A stretch of 48,924 bases of DNA from an uncultured Eubacterium sp. GTDB lineage: Bacteria; Bacillota; Clostridia; Lachnospirales; Lachnospiraceae. Both the position numbers and the translations under genes were made by a program. Below, one piece after another: positions 25,313 to 33,851 of the stretch (positions are counted from its first letter, which is position 1; every line of letters starts with the position of its first letter). The notes under the pieces are model-generated. The model worked only from the letters and a program-made list of their open reading frames with translations. It made no database searches and had not been told where the DNA came from. The stretch lies in NCBI GenBank assembly GCA_945910225.1, contig CAMDYG010000020.1, positions 1 to 48,924 of the forward strand, written 5' to 3'.

Positions 25313-26800
25313 ATGAAGATAGGATTTGATAACGACAAATATTTAAAAATGCAGTCTGAGCATATTAAGGAGAGAATTGCCAAGTTTGACAATAAGTTAT
25401 ATCTTGAATTTGGCGGAAAGCTGTTTGATGATTACCATGCATCAAGAGTCCTTCCAGGTTTTAAACCGGATTCAAAGCTTCAGATGCTTTTACAGTTAAA
25501 GGATCAGGCGGAGGTTGTTATAGCAATCAGCGCAGAAGATATTGCAAGCAACAAGATTCGTGGTGATTATGGTATTACTTATGATCAGGAAGTGTTAAGA
25601 CTTATTGACGCATTTACAGAATACGGACTTTTCGTTGGAAGTGTATGCATTACCAAGTACTTCCAGCAGCCGGATGTTGATAATTTCATTAAGGTGTTAG
25701 ATGCACATGGAATTAAGAATTTCAAGCATTACAAGATTGCAGGATATCCTAATGATGTTGCCAAGATTGTAAGTGACGAAGGATACGGAAAGAATGAATT
25801 TATTGAGACAAGCAGACCGCTTGTAGTTGTTACTGCACCGGGACCGGGAAGCGGAAAGATGGCTACATGTCTTTCACAGCTTTACCATGAATATAAGCAT
25901 GGCGTTAAGGCAGGATATGCCAAGTTTGAGACATTCCCAATCTGGAATATTCCACTTAAGCACCCTGTTAATCTTGCTTATGAGGCAGCTACAGCAGACC
26001 TTAACGATGTTAATATGATTGATCCTTTCCATTTGGAAGCATACGGAAAGACAACAGTTAATTATAACAGAGATATTGAGATATTCCCTGTACTTAATGC
26101 AATGTTTGAACTTATTGCCGGCGAGAGTCCATACAAGTCACCAACAGACATGGGCGTTAATATGGCTGGTAACTGTATTGTTGATGATGAGGCATGCCGT
26201 TATGCTTCTAATATGGAGATTATCAGAAGATACTACAAATGTTTATGTGACCAGAAGAAAACTGGTGTTAATAGTCAGGAAATATACAAGATTGAGCTTT
26301 TAATGAATCAGGCTGGAATAACAACTTCTTCAAGACCAGTTGTTAATGCTGCACTTGAAAAGTCAGCAAAGAACGGCGACAAGCCGGCAGTTGCAATTGA
26401 GTTGGAAGATGGAACAGTTGTTACTGGAAAGACAGGGGATCTGTTAGGTGCTGCGTCATCAGCATTGCTTAATGCATTAAAGCAGCTTGCAGGAATTGAG
26501 GATTCAGTTGATCTGTTATCACCGGAGTCAATCAGTCCTATCCAGACATTAAAGACTAATTATCTTGGCAGCAGGAATCCAAGACTTCATACCGATGAAA
26601 TCCTTATTGCACTTTCATCATCAGTTGTAGCCAATCCTTTAGCTGATAAGGCATTAAAGCAGATTCCTAAGCTTTATGGCTGTGATGTCCATTCAACAGT
26701 TATTCTTTCATCGGTTGATAAGGATACATTTAAGAGGCTCGGCATGAATCTTACATGTGAGCCAGCTTATGAGGAAGAGAAAAGATTTCATAAAAACTAA
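25313..26800 (+). CDS. DUF1846 family protein (UPF0371)
   Basis: A 495-residue protein matching DUF1846 from end to end: MKIGFDNDKYLKMQSEHIKE, LPGFKPDSKLQMLLQL, a P-loop-like VTAPGPGSGKMATCLSQLYHE, FPIWNIPLKHPVNLAYEAAT, and the C-terminal NYLGSRNPRLHTDE. The family is common in Firmicutes gut and oral bacteria and structurally known, but its function is not settled. Starts with AAAGGAAT upstream and ends at a strong terminator. It stands 35 bases after the amidohydrolase remnant and seems intact. Confidence 0.93.
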   Translation: MKIGFDNDKYLKMQSEHIKERIAKFDNKLYLEFGGKLFDDYHASRVLPGFKPDSKLQMLLQLKDQAEVVIAISAEDIASNKIRGDYGITYDQEVLRLIDAFTEYGLFVGSVCITKYFQQPDVDNFIKVLDAHGIKNFKHYKIAGYPNDVAKIVSDEGYGKNEFIETSRPLVVVTAPGPGSGKMATCLSQLYHEYKHGVKAGYAKFETFPIWNIPLKHPVNLAYEAATADLNDVNMIDPFHLEAYGKTTVNYNRDIEIFPVLNAMFELIAGESPYKSPTDMGVNMAGNCIVDDEACRYASNMEIIRRYYKCLCDQKKTGVNSQEIYKIELLMNQAGITTSSRPVVNAALEKSAKNGDKPAVAIELEDGTVVTGKTGDLLGAASSALLNALKQLAGIEDSVDLLSPESISPIQTLKTNYLGSRNPRLHTDEILIALSSSVVANPLADKALKQIPKLYGCDVHSTVILSSVDKDTFKRLGMNLTCEPAYEEEKRFHKN

Positions 26801-26818
26801 TACTTAGATTTAACTATA

Positions 26819-26869
26819 GTGTGTGAAAACAAGGCGTTTTAATTAAACATGTTTTCACACACTTTTTTT
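26819..26869 (+). terminator. Rho-independent terminator after the DUF1846 gene
   Basis: GTGTGTGAAAACA pairs perfectly with TGTTTTCACACAC, followed by seven T. Confidence 0.95.
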
Positions 26870-26908
26870 GTATATATTTGACGCACGACAAATAAAGGAG
26901 GCATGGCT

Positions 26909-27501
26909 ATGGATAATAAAGTGATATTAGAAAAGCAGGATCTGACATAGAGATAGAAGGTAATATATATAATACTTATCTGTGCTCTTCAGATGAGTTA
27001 AAGAAGCGTGGAGAGAGCAAAATGGCGCTGGATGATTATTATCGTGCTAATGCTTTGGAGAAGGAATCACATTATGATTTCTGTGTCCGCTGTGGCTGGA
27101 AAGATTATATAGATACTATGATTGCAGTAGATTATATTATACTTAACAGAGACAGACATGGAGCTAATATAGAAGTACTGAGGAATGCAAGAGCACATGC
27201 GCTGAGAATAGCACCATTATTTGACCATGGATTAACACTGATGTATTCATGTATGACAGATAAAGATGCAGAAGCATTTGATATATTAGAAGATAAGCGA
27301 TGCCAGAATTTTATAGGAACATATTCATGTTTTGATAATCTTAAGCTGATAAAGAAAAGTAAAAATGTATTTAGTGAAAGTCTGAAACCAGATGATAAAG
27401 AGTACATTTTTGATGGGTTGGAAAATGTATTATCAGATGTTTTTATTGAGAAAATCTGGAACATGATATATGAGAGGTATAAGATATATGAAAATCTTTG
27501 A
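26909..27501 (+). pseudogene. HipA-like kinase, truncated and frameshifted
   Basis: A GGAGG with good spacing starts an ORF that stops after 13 codons (TAG at 26948). One frame over, GSDIEIEGNIYNTYLCSSDE leads into an open frame to 27501. That part keeps kinase-like motifs of the HipA-C/CtkA group: the catalytic loop YIILNRDRHGANIEVL and the metal motif PLFDHGLTL. The N-terminal lobe, with the Lys that binds ATP, is missing. A complete protein of this kind has 250 or more residues before the catalytic loop, so both a frameshift and a large deletion are likely. Confidence 0.75.
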
Positions 27502-27968
27502 AATTATTGATGAAGAAAATAATATGTCAATTGGAGTGTTACAGTACTATGAAAAACAGAAAAACTGTATTATTGAATTGCAGGCAAACTTAGATGAGTG
27601 GACTGCGCCATTATTGTTCACTTCATATGTTAATAAGCATATATATACAATGCCAAGAGATATTAGTTTTATGTGGCAAACAGCTTAATGCTTTGCCGGA
27701 TTATGTAATTGAGAGAAAGAAAAGAAACATTATAGATTGTGTAACATTAGATAATAATGTTTTATTATGCTTTTTTGCAGATGATTCCACAAAGAAAATA
27801 GATTTGCATATGCTGGAATATGTTAAAGTAGTAGACAAGATAATTAAGAATAAGTCTTTGTATGAATCTGGAATGGTGGGAACAGATGGCTATTTTGCAA
27901 CATTTAATGATTCTATAGATATTCCGTCTGATATTCTTTATAAAGCAGGAGCAGTTGGGTACTGTTAA
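27488..27968 (+). pseudogene. Unrecognised small gene beside the HipA-like remnant, broken in the middle
   Basis: The ATG at 27488 overlaps the end of the kinase remnant. It reads MKIFEIIDEENNMSIGVLQY ... APLLFTSYVNKHIYTMPRDI and ends at 27688; another frame continues LNALPDYVIERKKRNIIDCV, LLCFFADDSTKKIDLHMLEY and on to 27968. Together they look like one protein with a lesion near 27670-27680. The second half, with its short strands and a closing IDIPSDILYKAGAV, faintly resembles DUF2442-type domains. The overlap suggests that the two genes formed a translationally coupled pair, perhaps a toxin-antitoxin-like unit. I do not recognise the family securely. Confidence 0.55.
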
Positions 27969-28033
27969 AGAAGAAGTACGGGGAAGTCTTTATTTAAAAG
28001 GCGAAGTTGTGAGCAAAAAATGGTAAAATCTTA

Positions 28034-28062
28034 TTGACACACATGCAGGCATTTGATATTAT
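28034..28062 (+). promoter_or_regulatory. Sigma-A promoter of the Mn riboswitch transcript
   Basis: TTGACA (28034-28039), a 17-base spacer, TATTAT (28057-28062), placed about 20 bases before the riboswitch. Confidence 0.8.
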
Positions 28063-28079
28063 TTATCAAGTAATTTAAT

Positions 28080-28180
28080 ATTCCATGAGGGAGTAGTTAG
28101 CGCGAAAGTGTGATTTGTCAACATTCTGATTATAATTAAAGAGTATAATCTGGCAAATCTTAAATAATGAGACTCATGTA
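28080..28180 (+). promoter_or_regulatory. yybP-ykoY (Mn2+) riboswitch aptamer
   Basis: The conserved yybP-ykoY features appear in order: GGGAGTAG (28089-28096), GTCAACAT (about 28117), CTGGCAAATCTT (about 28150) and AATGAGACTCATG (28167-28178). The closing helix P1 can form between CATGAG (28084-28089) and CTCATG (28173-28178). That same CTCATG is also the left arm of the terminator that follows, so P1 and terminator exclude each other: Mn2+ binding should favour P1 and read-through. The genes behind it are cation transporters including a GDT1-family Mn exporter, the classic target. Confidence 0.88.
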
Positions 28181-28240
28181 TATCAATTACACACCTGATA
28201 TAACATCAGATGTTAATTGATATACATGAGTTTTTTTTTA
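28172..28240 (+). terminator. Riboswitch-controlled terminator
   Basis: An 18-bp perfect stem (28172-28189 with 28214-28231), extended inward by CTGAT/ATCAG pairs, and followed by nine T. Its left arm overlaps the P1 helix of the riboswitch. Confidence 0.92.
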
Positions 28241-28311
28241 TCTGCTGGATTACTTGTAATGGCAGGAGTTTTTGCTGATGACACTTTGTGGATGGATAAA
28301 AGGAGAAAGAT

Positions 28312-29313
28312 ATGGAAAAATTAATTAACAATTCACCATTTGCTCTTGTACTTGTATTTCTTGTAATTGGTTTTGTACTGCTTATTAAAGGTGCGGACTT
28401 TTTCGTAGAAGGAAGTTCAAGTGTAGCAAAGAGACTTCATGTTCCGTCTATTATTATCGGACTTACAATTGTTGCAATGGGAACATCGCTGCCAGAAACA
28501 GCAGTTAGTGTATCGGCATCAATTACAGGAAACAATGAGCTTGCAGTAAGTAATGTAGTAGGTTCTAACATATTTAATCTGATGGTAGTCATTGGTGTGT
28601 GTGCAATGATTGCTACAGTAAATGTTGCAAAAGAAACAATAAACAGGGATATACCTCTTTCACTTATATGTGCAGGACTCCTGATGCTTTTAGGAATTCT
28701 CGGACTTGGTGATAAGTCTGGTATGACACTTGGGCATATTGATGGTGTAATATTCCTTTGCGTGTTTGCAGGATACATTATATACATGATTAAGATTGCG
28801 TTAAAGGCAAGTAAAGAAGGCAAGAAAGTAGAGATAGAAGGCGGTTCTGATGAAGATATCAAGTTGGTTTCAGTTCCTCTTAGTATTTTGTTTATTGTTG
28901 GAGGTGCCGCTGCGATTGCAGTTGGTGGAGACATTACTGTAGATGCTGCTTCAAGAATAGCAAGTGATCTTGGAATGAGCCAGACACTTATTGGACTTAC
29001 AATCGTTTCAATAGGAACATCACTTCCAGAACTTGTAACTTCAATAGTTGCAGCCAGAAAGAACGAAGTCGACATGGCACTTGGAAATGCAATTGGTTCA
29101 AATGTATTTAATATACTTATGGTACTTGGTATTGCATCAGCAATCAGTCCAATCAGCATAATTACTGAGAATATTATTGATCTGTGTGTGCTTATTGTAT
29201 TTACAATATGTGTATGGATATTTGCTGGAACAAAGAAGAAAATTGGAAGAATTGAAGGATTTACAATGGTTGCTCTTTACGCAATATATGCAGTTTATAT
29301 AATAATAAGATAA
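28312..29313 (+). CDS. CaCA-family cation/sodium antiporter (YrbG-like)
   Basis: An inner-membrane Na+/Ca2+-exchanger-type protein of 333 residues with two inverted halves of five segments each. Both alpha repeats are clear: GTSLPETAVSVSASITGNNE followed by VVGSNIFNL in the first half, and GTSLPELVTSIVAARKNEVD followed by AIGSNVFNILMVLG in the second. AAAGGAG lies 8 bases before the ATG. It is the first gene behind the Mn2+ riboswitch, so it is probably made when Mn is high. Mn2+ export, alone or alongside Ca2+, is therefore a reasonable inference beyond the family's default Ca2+ annotation. Confidence 0.92.
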   Translation: MEKLINNSPFALVLVFLVIGFVLLIKGADFFVEGSSSVAKRLHVPSIIIGLTIVAMGTSLPETAVSVSASITGNNELAVSNVVGSNIFNLMVVIGVCAMIATVNVAKETINRDIPLSLICAGLLMLLGILGLGDKSGMTLGHIDGVIFLCVFAGYIIYMIKIALKASKEGKKVEIEGGSDEDIKLVSVPLSILFIVGGAAAIAVGGDITVDAASRIASDLGMSQTLIGLTIVSIGTSLPELVTSIVAARKNEVDMALGNAIGSNVFNILMVLGIASAISPISIITENIIDLCVLIVFTICVWIFAGTKKKIGRIEGFTMVALYAIYAVYIIIR

Positions 29314-29329
29314 ATGAGGTAACATACAA

Positions 29330-30022
29330 ATGTTGTTATTTTTTAAAGTATTTTTTACTGAATTCATAGCTGAGATGGGGGATAAAACACAGCTTATGCT
29401 TATTGCTCTCACATCAAAATACAAGTTAAGAGACATTATATTAGGAACTGCTGCAGCAATTCTTGTGCTTAACGGACTTGCTGTTTTAGCAGGCGGACTT
29501 GTCAGTGAATTTATTCCTGACTGGCTTATAAAGACTATTGCAGCACTCGCATTTCTTTATTTTGCTGCATCGACTATTGCAGGAGATGATGATGACGAAG
29601 AGGAAGGCAACGGCAAATCAAAGATTAAGTTTGCACCACTTGCTGTTTTCTGTACATTTTTCGTGGCAGAGCTTGGTGATAAGACACAGCTTACAGCCAT
29701 AACATTTGGCGCTAATGAAGGTATGGGTGCAGCACTTGTTGTATGGATTGGATGTTCACTCGGACTTTTTGCGGCAGACATTCTTGGCATGTTAGTCGGA
29801 TACCTGTTAAAGAGCAAGACTCCTGAAGGACTTCTTAATACTCTTGCATTCGTAATATTTGCAATATTCGGTATATACACACTTTATCAGGGACTTAAGC
29901 TTATAAGGGCATCTGTCTGTCCAATCCCTGTATGGCCAGTGCTTATAGCAGCAACAGTTATTTTTGCGGCTTTATGTCTCTGTCTATTTATAAGAAGAGA
30001 GAAGAAAGCGTATGAAAAATAA
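29330..30022 (+). CDS. GDT1/TMEM165 (UPF0016) family Mn2+ exporter
   Basis: A 230-residue protein with six or seven membrane segments in two homologous halves, each with the family motif E-x-G-D-K-T: FIAEMGDKTQLMLIAL (residues 15-20) and FVAELGDKTQLTAITF (114-119). An acidic loop (DDDDEEEGNGK) separates them. Bacterial members export Mn2+ and are often controlled by yybP-ykoY riboswitches, as here. The spacing of GAGGTAAC to the ATG is a little long. It follows the antiporter by 16 bases and overlaps the next gene by 11 bases. Confidence 0.93.
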   Translation: MLLFFKVFFTEFIAEMGDKTQLMLIALTSKYKLRDIILGTAAAILVLNGLAVLAGGLVSEFIPDWLIKTIAALAFLYFAASTIAGDDDDEEEGNGKSKIKFAPLAVFCTFFVAELGDKTQLTAITFGANEGMGAALVVWIGCSLGLFAADILGMLVGYLLKSKTPEGLLNTLAFVIFAIFGIYTLYQGLKLIRASVCPIPVWPVLIAATVIFAALCLCLFIRREKKAYEK

Positions 30023-30743
30023 AAAGAAATTACGGATAGCAGCTATAATTATTGCAGTATTTGTTGTATTGACGGGAAGTGTATTCATTTATCTTGGTAT
30101 TTACTACAAGGCTGAAAATGTAGATTTATATATGGCCAGTAACGACAGCGTAAATGTGACCAGGACGGATTATGGATATTTCTTTGATGGAAGCGGTACA
30201 GATAATGCAATTATATTCTATCCAGGTGCTAAAGTTGATGAAAAAGCGTATGCACCAGTGCTTTCAAAGCTGGCTAGTGAGGGAATTGACTGTTTTCTTG
30301 TGAGCATGCCTTTTCATATGGCAATATTTGATGTGGACAAGGCACAGGAAATTGTTTCCCAGTATGACTATAATAAATGGTACATTGCCGGACATTCAAT
30401 GGGTGGAGCTATGGCTGCCCAATTGGTATCACAGCTAAAGGATACACAGAACTTTGCAGGATTAATATTCTTTGCAGCATATACGGCAAAGGATATAAGT
30501 GATACACATATTCCTGTTTTATCGTTATATGGGGATAATGATGGTGTGCTTAATATGGATAAGGTTGAAAAGGGCAGAAAACTGGTTGATAGTGATAAAT
30601 ATTCTGAAGTAGTCATAAAGGGTGGCAATCATGCAGGGTTTGCAAGTTATGGCAGACAAAAAGGCGATAATGAAGCGACCATAACTAAGGAAGAACAGTG
30701 GAACCAGACAGTTTCGGCTGTTAAAGAATTTATAAACAGATAG
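30012..30743 (+). CDS. Membrane-anchored alpha/beta hydrolase
   Basis: An N-terminal membrane segment (residues about 9-31) anchors a 210-residue extracytoplasmic alpha/beta hydrolase. The nucleophile elbow is GHSMGGAMAAQ, the acid is probably the Asp in LYGDNDGVLNMD and the base His is in GGNHAGFASYG. The strand order and the oxyanion region FYPGAKVDEKAY fit the dienelactone-hydrolase-like "alpha/beta hydrolase family" group. Its start lies 11 bases inside the Mn exporter gene, so it is co-translated and should respond to the same riboswitch. The substrate is unknown; why it is coupled to Mn export is an open question. Confidence 0.85.
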   Translation: MKNKKKLRIAAIIIAVFVVLTGSVFIYLGIYYKAENVDLYMASNDSVNVTRTDYGYFFDGSGTDNAIIFYPGAKVDEKAYAPVLSKLASEGIDCFLVSMPFHMAIFDVDKAQEIVSQYDYNKWYIAGHSMGGAMAAQLVSQLKDTQNFAGLIFFAAYTAKDISDTHIPVLSLYGDNDGVLNMDKVEKGRKLVDSDKYSEVVIKGGNHAGFASYGRQKGDNEATITKEEQWNQTVSAVKEFINR

Positions 30744-30748
30744 ATAAA

Positions 30749-30788
30749 AATAATCGTATCATTTTTATATGGTGCGATTATTTTTTTT
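30749..30788 (+). terminator. Rho-independent terminator closing the riboswitch operon
   Basis: AATAATCGTATCAT pairs with ATGGTGCGATTATT (two G-T pairs), followed by a run of T. Confidence 0.9.
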
Positions 30789-30866
30789 GTAAATATGCCG
30801 ATATATTATAAAGAGAAGTCATGGAAGACTTTATCCAATACATTTACATTCAAGGAGGAATGAATT

Positions 30867-31646
30867 ATGAGTAGTGTATCTTCAGGAAATTATTCCCAGA
30901 TAGCCGGTTCGTATACAGATACAACGGCTGTTTATTCTAAGTCAGATGTAGCTAAGACTGATGATGCAGGCGGCAAAAAGAAAGTCAGCGGTCAGACTAT
31001 CGGAAATCCCCAGTTAAGCGAAAAAGCAAGTAAGTATTATGAACAATTAAAGAAAAAGTATTCTAATATGAACTTCATTCTTGTAAGTGAGGATCAGAAG
31101 GAGAATGCCAAGGCTAATGCTGCAGGTTATGCTAACGCTAATAATATGGTTGTTCTTATTGATGAAGATAAGATTGAAAGAATGGCATCTGATGAGAACT
31201 ACAGAAAGCAGTATGAGGGAATTATTGCCAATGCTGCAAGTGGAATGTCTCAGCTTGCAAGTAGTATTTCAGCAACAGGAGCTACAGTAAAGGGATACGG
31301 AATGCAGGTTAATGATAATGGAACAGCGTCATATTTTGCTGTTCTTGAGAAGTCAAGTGCTGCGCAGAAAGAGCGTATTGAAAAGCATGCTGAAGATAAG
31401 AAGGAAGCTAAGAAGGCTGCAGAAAAGAAAGCGGAGAAAAAGAAAAATCAGGAACGGCTGGAAAAGAAGCGTAATGAAACAGGTGATGTTGATGACACTG
31501 ATGACACAGAAATGGTAACAGTCACTGCATCATCTATAGAGGAATTACTGGAGAAAATAAAAGACCAGCAGCAGCTTTTTTTGAGCGATACAGTAAGAAC
31601 AGCACAGGAGAAGAATGTAGGACAGAATGTTGATTTTTCTGTATAA
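30867..31646 (+). CDS. DUF6033-like protein
   Basis: A 259-residue soluble protein. A Ser/Thr-rich first 50 residues is followed by a conserved block: TIGNPQLSEKASKYYEQLKK, YSNMNFILVSEDQKENAKAN and NNMVVLIDEDKIERMASDEN, then YRKQYEGIIANAASGMSQLA. I associate this with DUF6033 of Clostridia from memory. A long Lys/Glu-rich helix (residues about 170-205) looks like a coiled coil, and the end has MVTVTASSIEELLEKIKDQQ. AAGGAGGA precedes the ATG. No signal peptide is seen. The function is unknown. It is paired with the next gene (18-base gap), and both have coiled-coil tails, suggesting they work together. Confidence 0.7.
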   Translation: MSSVSSGNYSQIAGSYTDTTAVYSKSDVAKTDDAGGKKKVSGQTIGNPQLSEKASKYYEQLKKKYSNMNFILVSEDQKENAKANAAGYANANNMVVLIDEDKIERMASDENYRKQYEGIIANAASGMSQLASSISATGATVKGYGMQVNDNGTASYFAVLEKSSAAQKERIEKHAEDKKEAKKAAEKKAEKKKNQERLEKKRNETGDVDDTDDTEMVTVTASSIEELLEKIKDQQQLFLSDTVRTAQEKNVGQNVDFSV

Positions 31647-31664
31647 TGTCAGGAGGTGTGCCTA

Positions 31665-32534
31665 GTGATATTATCAGGAACAATAGCAAGTACTGTACAA
31701 CTGCAAATGCTTAACAATAAGTGGATGCAGAAAAAAGAATCAGGTAATGTTTTATCTAAGCAGGAGTTAAATGAGCGTTCTACATGGACATCTGAGCAGT
31801 TCATGATTGCAGATTTTCAGGATCAGTTAGAACATAATCGTGAAGCAGAGAAGCGTCAGAAGATAGATAATAAGATTATGTCAGGTGGAAGTCTTTCACC
31901 TGAGGAGATATCTTATCTTGAAAAAAATGATCCAGCTGCTTTAAAGAAATATCGTGAAACAAAAGAAGAAAAAGAAAGCTATAAGGAAAAACTCAGACAG
32001 TGCAGGACTAAGGAAGAGGTTGACCGTGTAAAACTGCAGAAGCTTGGAGAACTCGAAAGCTCATTAAGCAGTGTCGTCAATGATGCTACAATTCCTAAGA
32101 GTGCCAAGTTAGCAAAAGCACAGGAAATACTGGCAAAGACTAACAACATTGAGACTGCGCATCTTGAGTTTGTTAAATCTGCGGAGTATCAGAGTATGCC
32201 TATGGAAGAAGAAAAGAAAGAACAGGAGGCAGCAGATAATGAGATATCAGGGGAGATAACATCGGATGAAATAACAGACAGCAAGAAAGCTGATGATGCT
32301 GAGATTACTGATACATCTGATAGTACACAGAATAAAGCAGATAATGTAACTGATGATAATAATAATCAGGTTTCTGATATTGAAAATCTGGATACCATGG
32401 ATACAAATGCATCCGAGAAAACATCTGAAAAAGATAATCACAAGAAAGAATACAGTACGGAAATCAGGAAAGTTACCAAGAAGCTTAAAGAAGGCTTTGA
32501 AGCGGCAGACATGCATGTTGATATAATTGTATAA
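31665..32534 (+). CDS. Coiled-coil protein of unknown function, partner of the DUF6033-like gene
   Basis: I do not recognise a named domain. The protein (290 residues) starts ILSGTIASTVQLQMLNNKWM, has a charged helical middle (SPEEISYLEKNDPAALKKYR ... KEEVDRVKLQKLGELESSLS), then a strongly acidic, low-complexity tail and a basic end (STEIRKVTKKLKEGFEAADM). The frame is open from 31656, but the GTG at 31665 has AGGAGG 8 bases upstream and gives a better start. No signal peptide or membrane segment. It lies 18 bases after the DUF6033-like gene and ahead of a terminator, so both form a two-gene operon. Confidence 0.65.
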   Translation: MILSGTIASTVQLQMLNNKWMQKKESGNVLSKQELNERSTWTSEQFMIADFQDQLEHNREAEKRQKIDNKIMSGGSLSPEEISYLEKNDPAALKKYRETKEEKESYKEKLRQCRTKEEVDRVKLQKLGELESSLSSVVNDATIPKSAKLAKAQEILAKTNNIETAHLEFVKSAEYQSMPMEEEKKEQEAADNEISGEITSDEITDSKKADDAEITDTSDSTQNKADNVTDDNNNQVSDIENLDTMDTNASEKTSEKDNHKKEYSTEIRKVTKKLKEGFEAADMHVDIIV

Positions 32535-32550
32535 TTATGTATGATTAGGA

Positions 32551-32594
32551 ATCCACCCGGACATGACTAAGAATAGTTATGTCTGGGTGGATAT
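32551..32594 (+). terminator. Hairpin terminator after the coiled-coil gene
   Basis: ATCCACCC-GGACAT-ACTA pairs with TAGT-ATGTC-GGGTGGAT with one C-A or G-T position; an AT-rich tail follows, although it is not a pure T run. Confidence 0.7.
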
Positions 32595-32647
32595 TATTAA
32601 AAGATGGAAAGGAATAAGATTATGTGAATTGCATTAGCGCAAACACC

Positions 32648-32683
32648 AATCACTTCGTTAAACAAGACTTTAGCGAAGTGATT
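32648..32683. repeat. Perfect 10-bp hairpin next to the MATE remnant
   Basis: AATCACTTCG (32648) is complementary to CGAAGTGATT (ending 32683), with a 16-base loop. It sits just past the 3' end of the minus-strand MATE remnant and could end transcription from either side. Confidence 0.5.
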
Positions 32684-32705
32684 TAAACGTACTCTCAATC
32701 AACAG

Positions 32706-33211
32706 CTACACTTTTTTCAATCTCAGGTAAATCACAATTCCCACGGCATCAGCCAGAAACCAGCCTATAGGAATGGCTGCCCATATCCCAACAACCCCAA
32801 TCGCTGGAACTGCCGATAATACATCTGTCAGAAGCACTCTTGTGCCAAGTGATATGACAGTTAATACAACCGACATCACAGGTTTGTTAACTGCTCTGTA
32901 GTAGCCATACAGCATAAAGAGAATACCGATTCCTATGTAAAATGCGCCTTCTATGGGGAGATACTGCACTCCGGTATTGATAACTTCAACGCTTGTGCTA
33001 TCAACGAATATACTCATAAATGTTCTTGTAAATGTAAATACTATTGCACTTATACATATGCAAAAGATAACAACGCTGATTCCTGCCTGCCGACTACCCA
33101 TGTATCGACAAGATTGTATAATTGCTGTAAGACATTCCCGAGCATCAGTGGTATTGCAAATCCCCACAGCCCTTTTGTTATATTTCCTTTAGTTAAATCA
33201 TTTGTTTTCAT
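32706..33211 (-). pseudogene. MATE transporter with the middle deleted
   Basis: On the minus strand, the ATG at 33211 starts a normal MATE N-terminus: MKTNDLTKGNITKGLWGFAI, then PLMLGNVLQQLYNLVDTWVV. After about 45 codons the frame shifts, and the C-terminal part follows (RQAGISVVIFCICISAIVFT, FVDSTSVEVINTGVQYLPIE ... VIYLRLKKV). Roughly 270 codons, about two thirds of the protein, are gone, and the junction near 33085-33100 is out of frame. The surviving ends are well conserved. Confidence 0.88.
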
Positions 33212-33271
33212 GGGTATTATTATAGCACATATTAAATAGCTATTCTATACACCACAATCTTTTTCAGTCAT

Positions 33272-33727
33272 TTAATCTAAATCCTTAAGCATATTTTCAG
33301 CGTCATCTGCAGCTTTGACCTTATCATTAGCCTTTATGATTATGCCCTGCTCATCAATAAGATATGTAGTCCTTACAACGCCAATAGAAACCTTGCCGTA
33401 ATTCTTCTTTTCTTTCCACACATCATATGCTTCAATTACTTTACGCTCAGGGTCTGCCAAAAGAGTAAATGATAATCCATATTTTTCTTCAAACTTTTTA
33501 TGAGATGCAACAGAATCCTTGCTGACACCAAGTATAACTGCTCCTTTTTCAGTGAATTGTGGATATCTGTCTGAAAAGCCGCATGCCTGTTTGGTGCATC
33601 CTGCCGTATTATCCTTTGGATAAAAATATAATATAACTTTCTTTCCTGTATAATCACTAAGCCTGTGCATATCGCCATTCTGATCAAGTAATTCAAAATC
33701 AGGTGCTTTTGTTCCAATTTCTAACAT
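33272..33727 (-). CDS. bcp: Thiol peroxidase of the Bcp/PrxQ type
   Basis: A peroxiredoxin that reduces hydrogen peroxide and organic peroxides with thioredoxin. Seen: KAPDFELLDQNGD, then FYPKDNTAGCTKQACGF with the peroxidatic Cys44 and the resolving Cys49 five residues on (atypical 2-Cys PrxQ), GVSKDSVASHKKFEEKYGL, FTLLADPERKVIEAYDV and VVRTTYLIDEQG. At 151 residues it is full length. The frame is open from 33742, but that first ATG is part of the GGAGG site; the ATG at 33727 is the better start. Single gene on the minus strand. Confidence 0.94.
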   Translation of the reverse strand: MLEIGTKAPDFELLDQNGDMHRLSDYTGKKVILYFYPKDNTAGCTKQACGFSDRYPQFTEKGAVILGVSKDSVASHKKFEEKYGLSFTLLADPERKVIEAYDVWKEKKNYGKVSIGVVRTTYLIDEQGIIIKANDKVKAADDAENMLKDLD

Positions 33728-33851
33728 ATCTGGTTCCTCCATTTTCCATAATAGTCTGATATTAAATACCCTAATTAATACCTACACTATACCACATAAC
33801 CACGATTCTATGATATAATATCCTAAGAAATTTCTCGTAGGAGGATAATGT

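Noticed and set aside
28437-29159. 240-codon minus-strand open frame opposite the CaCA antiporter
   Set aside because: Mirror of a repetitive membrane protein; low complexity, no ribosome site.
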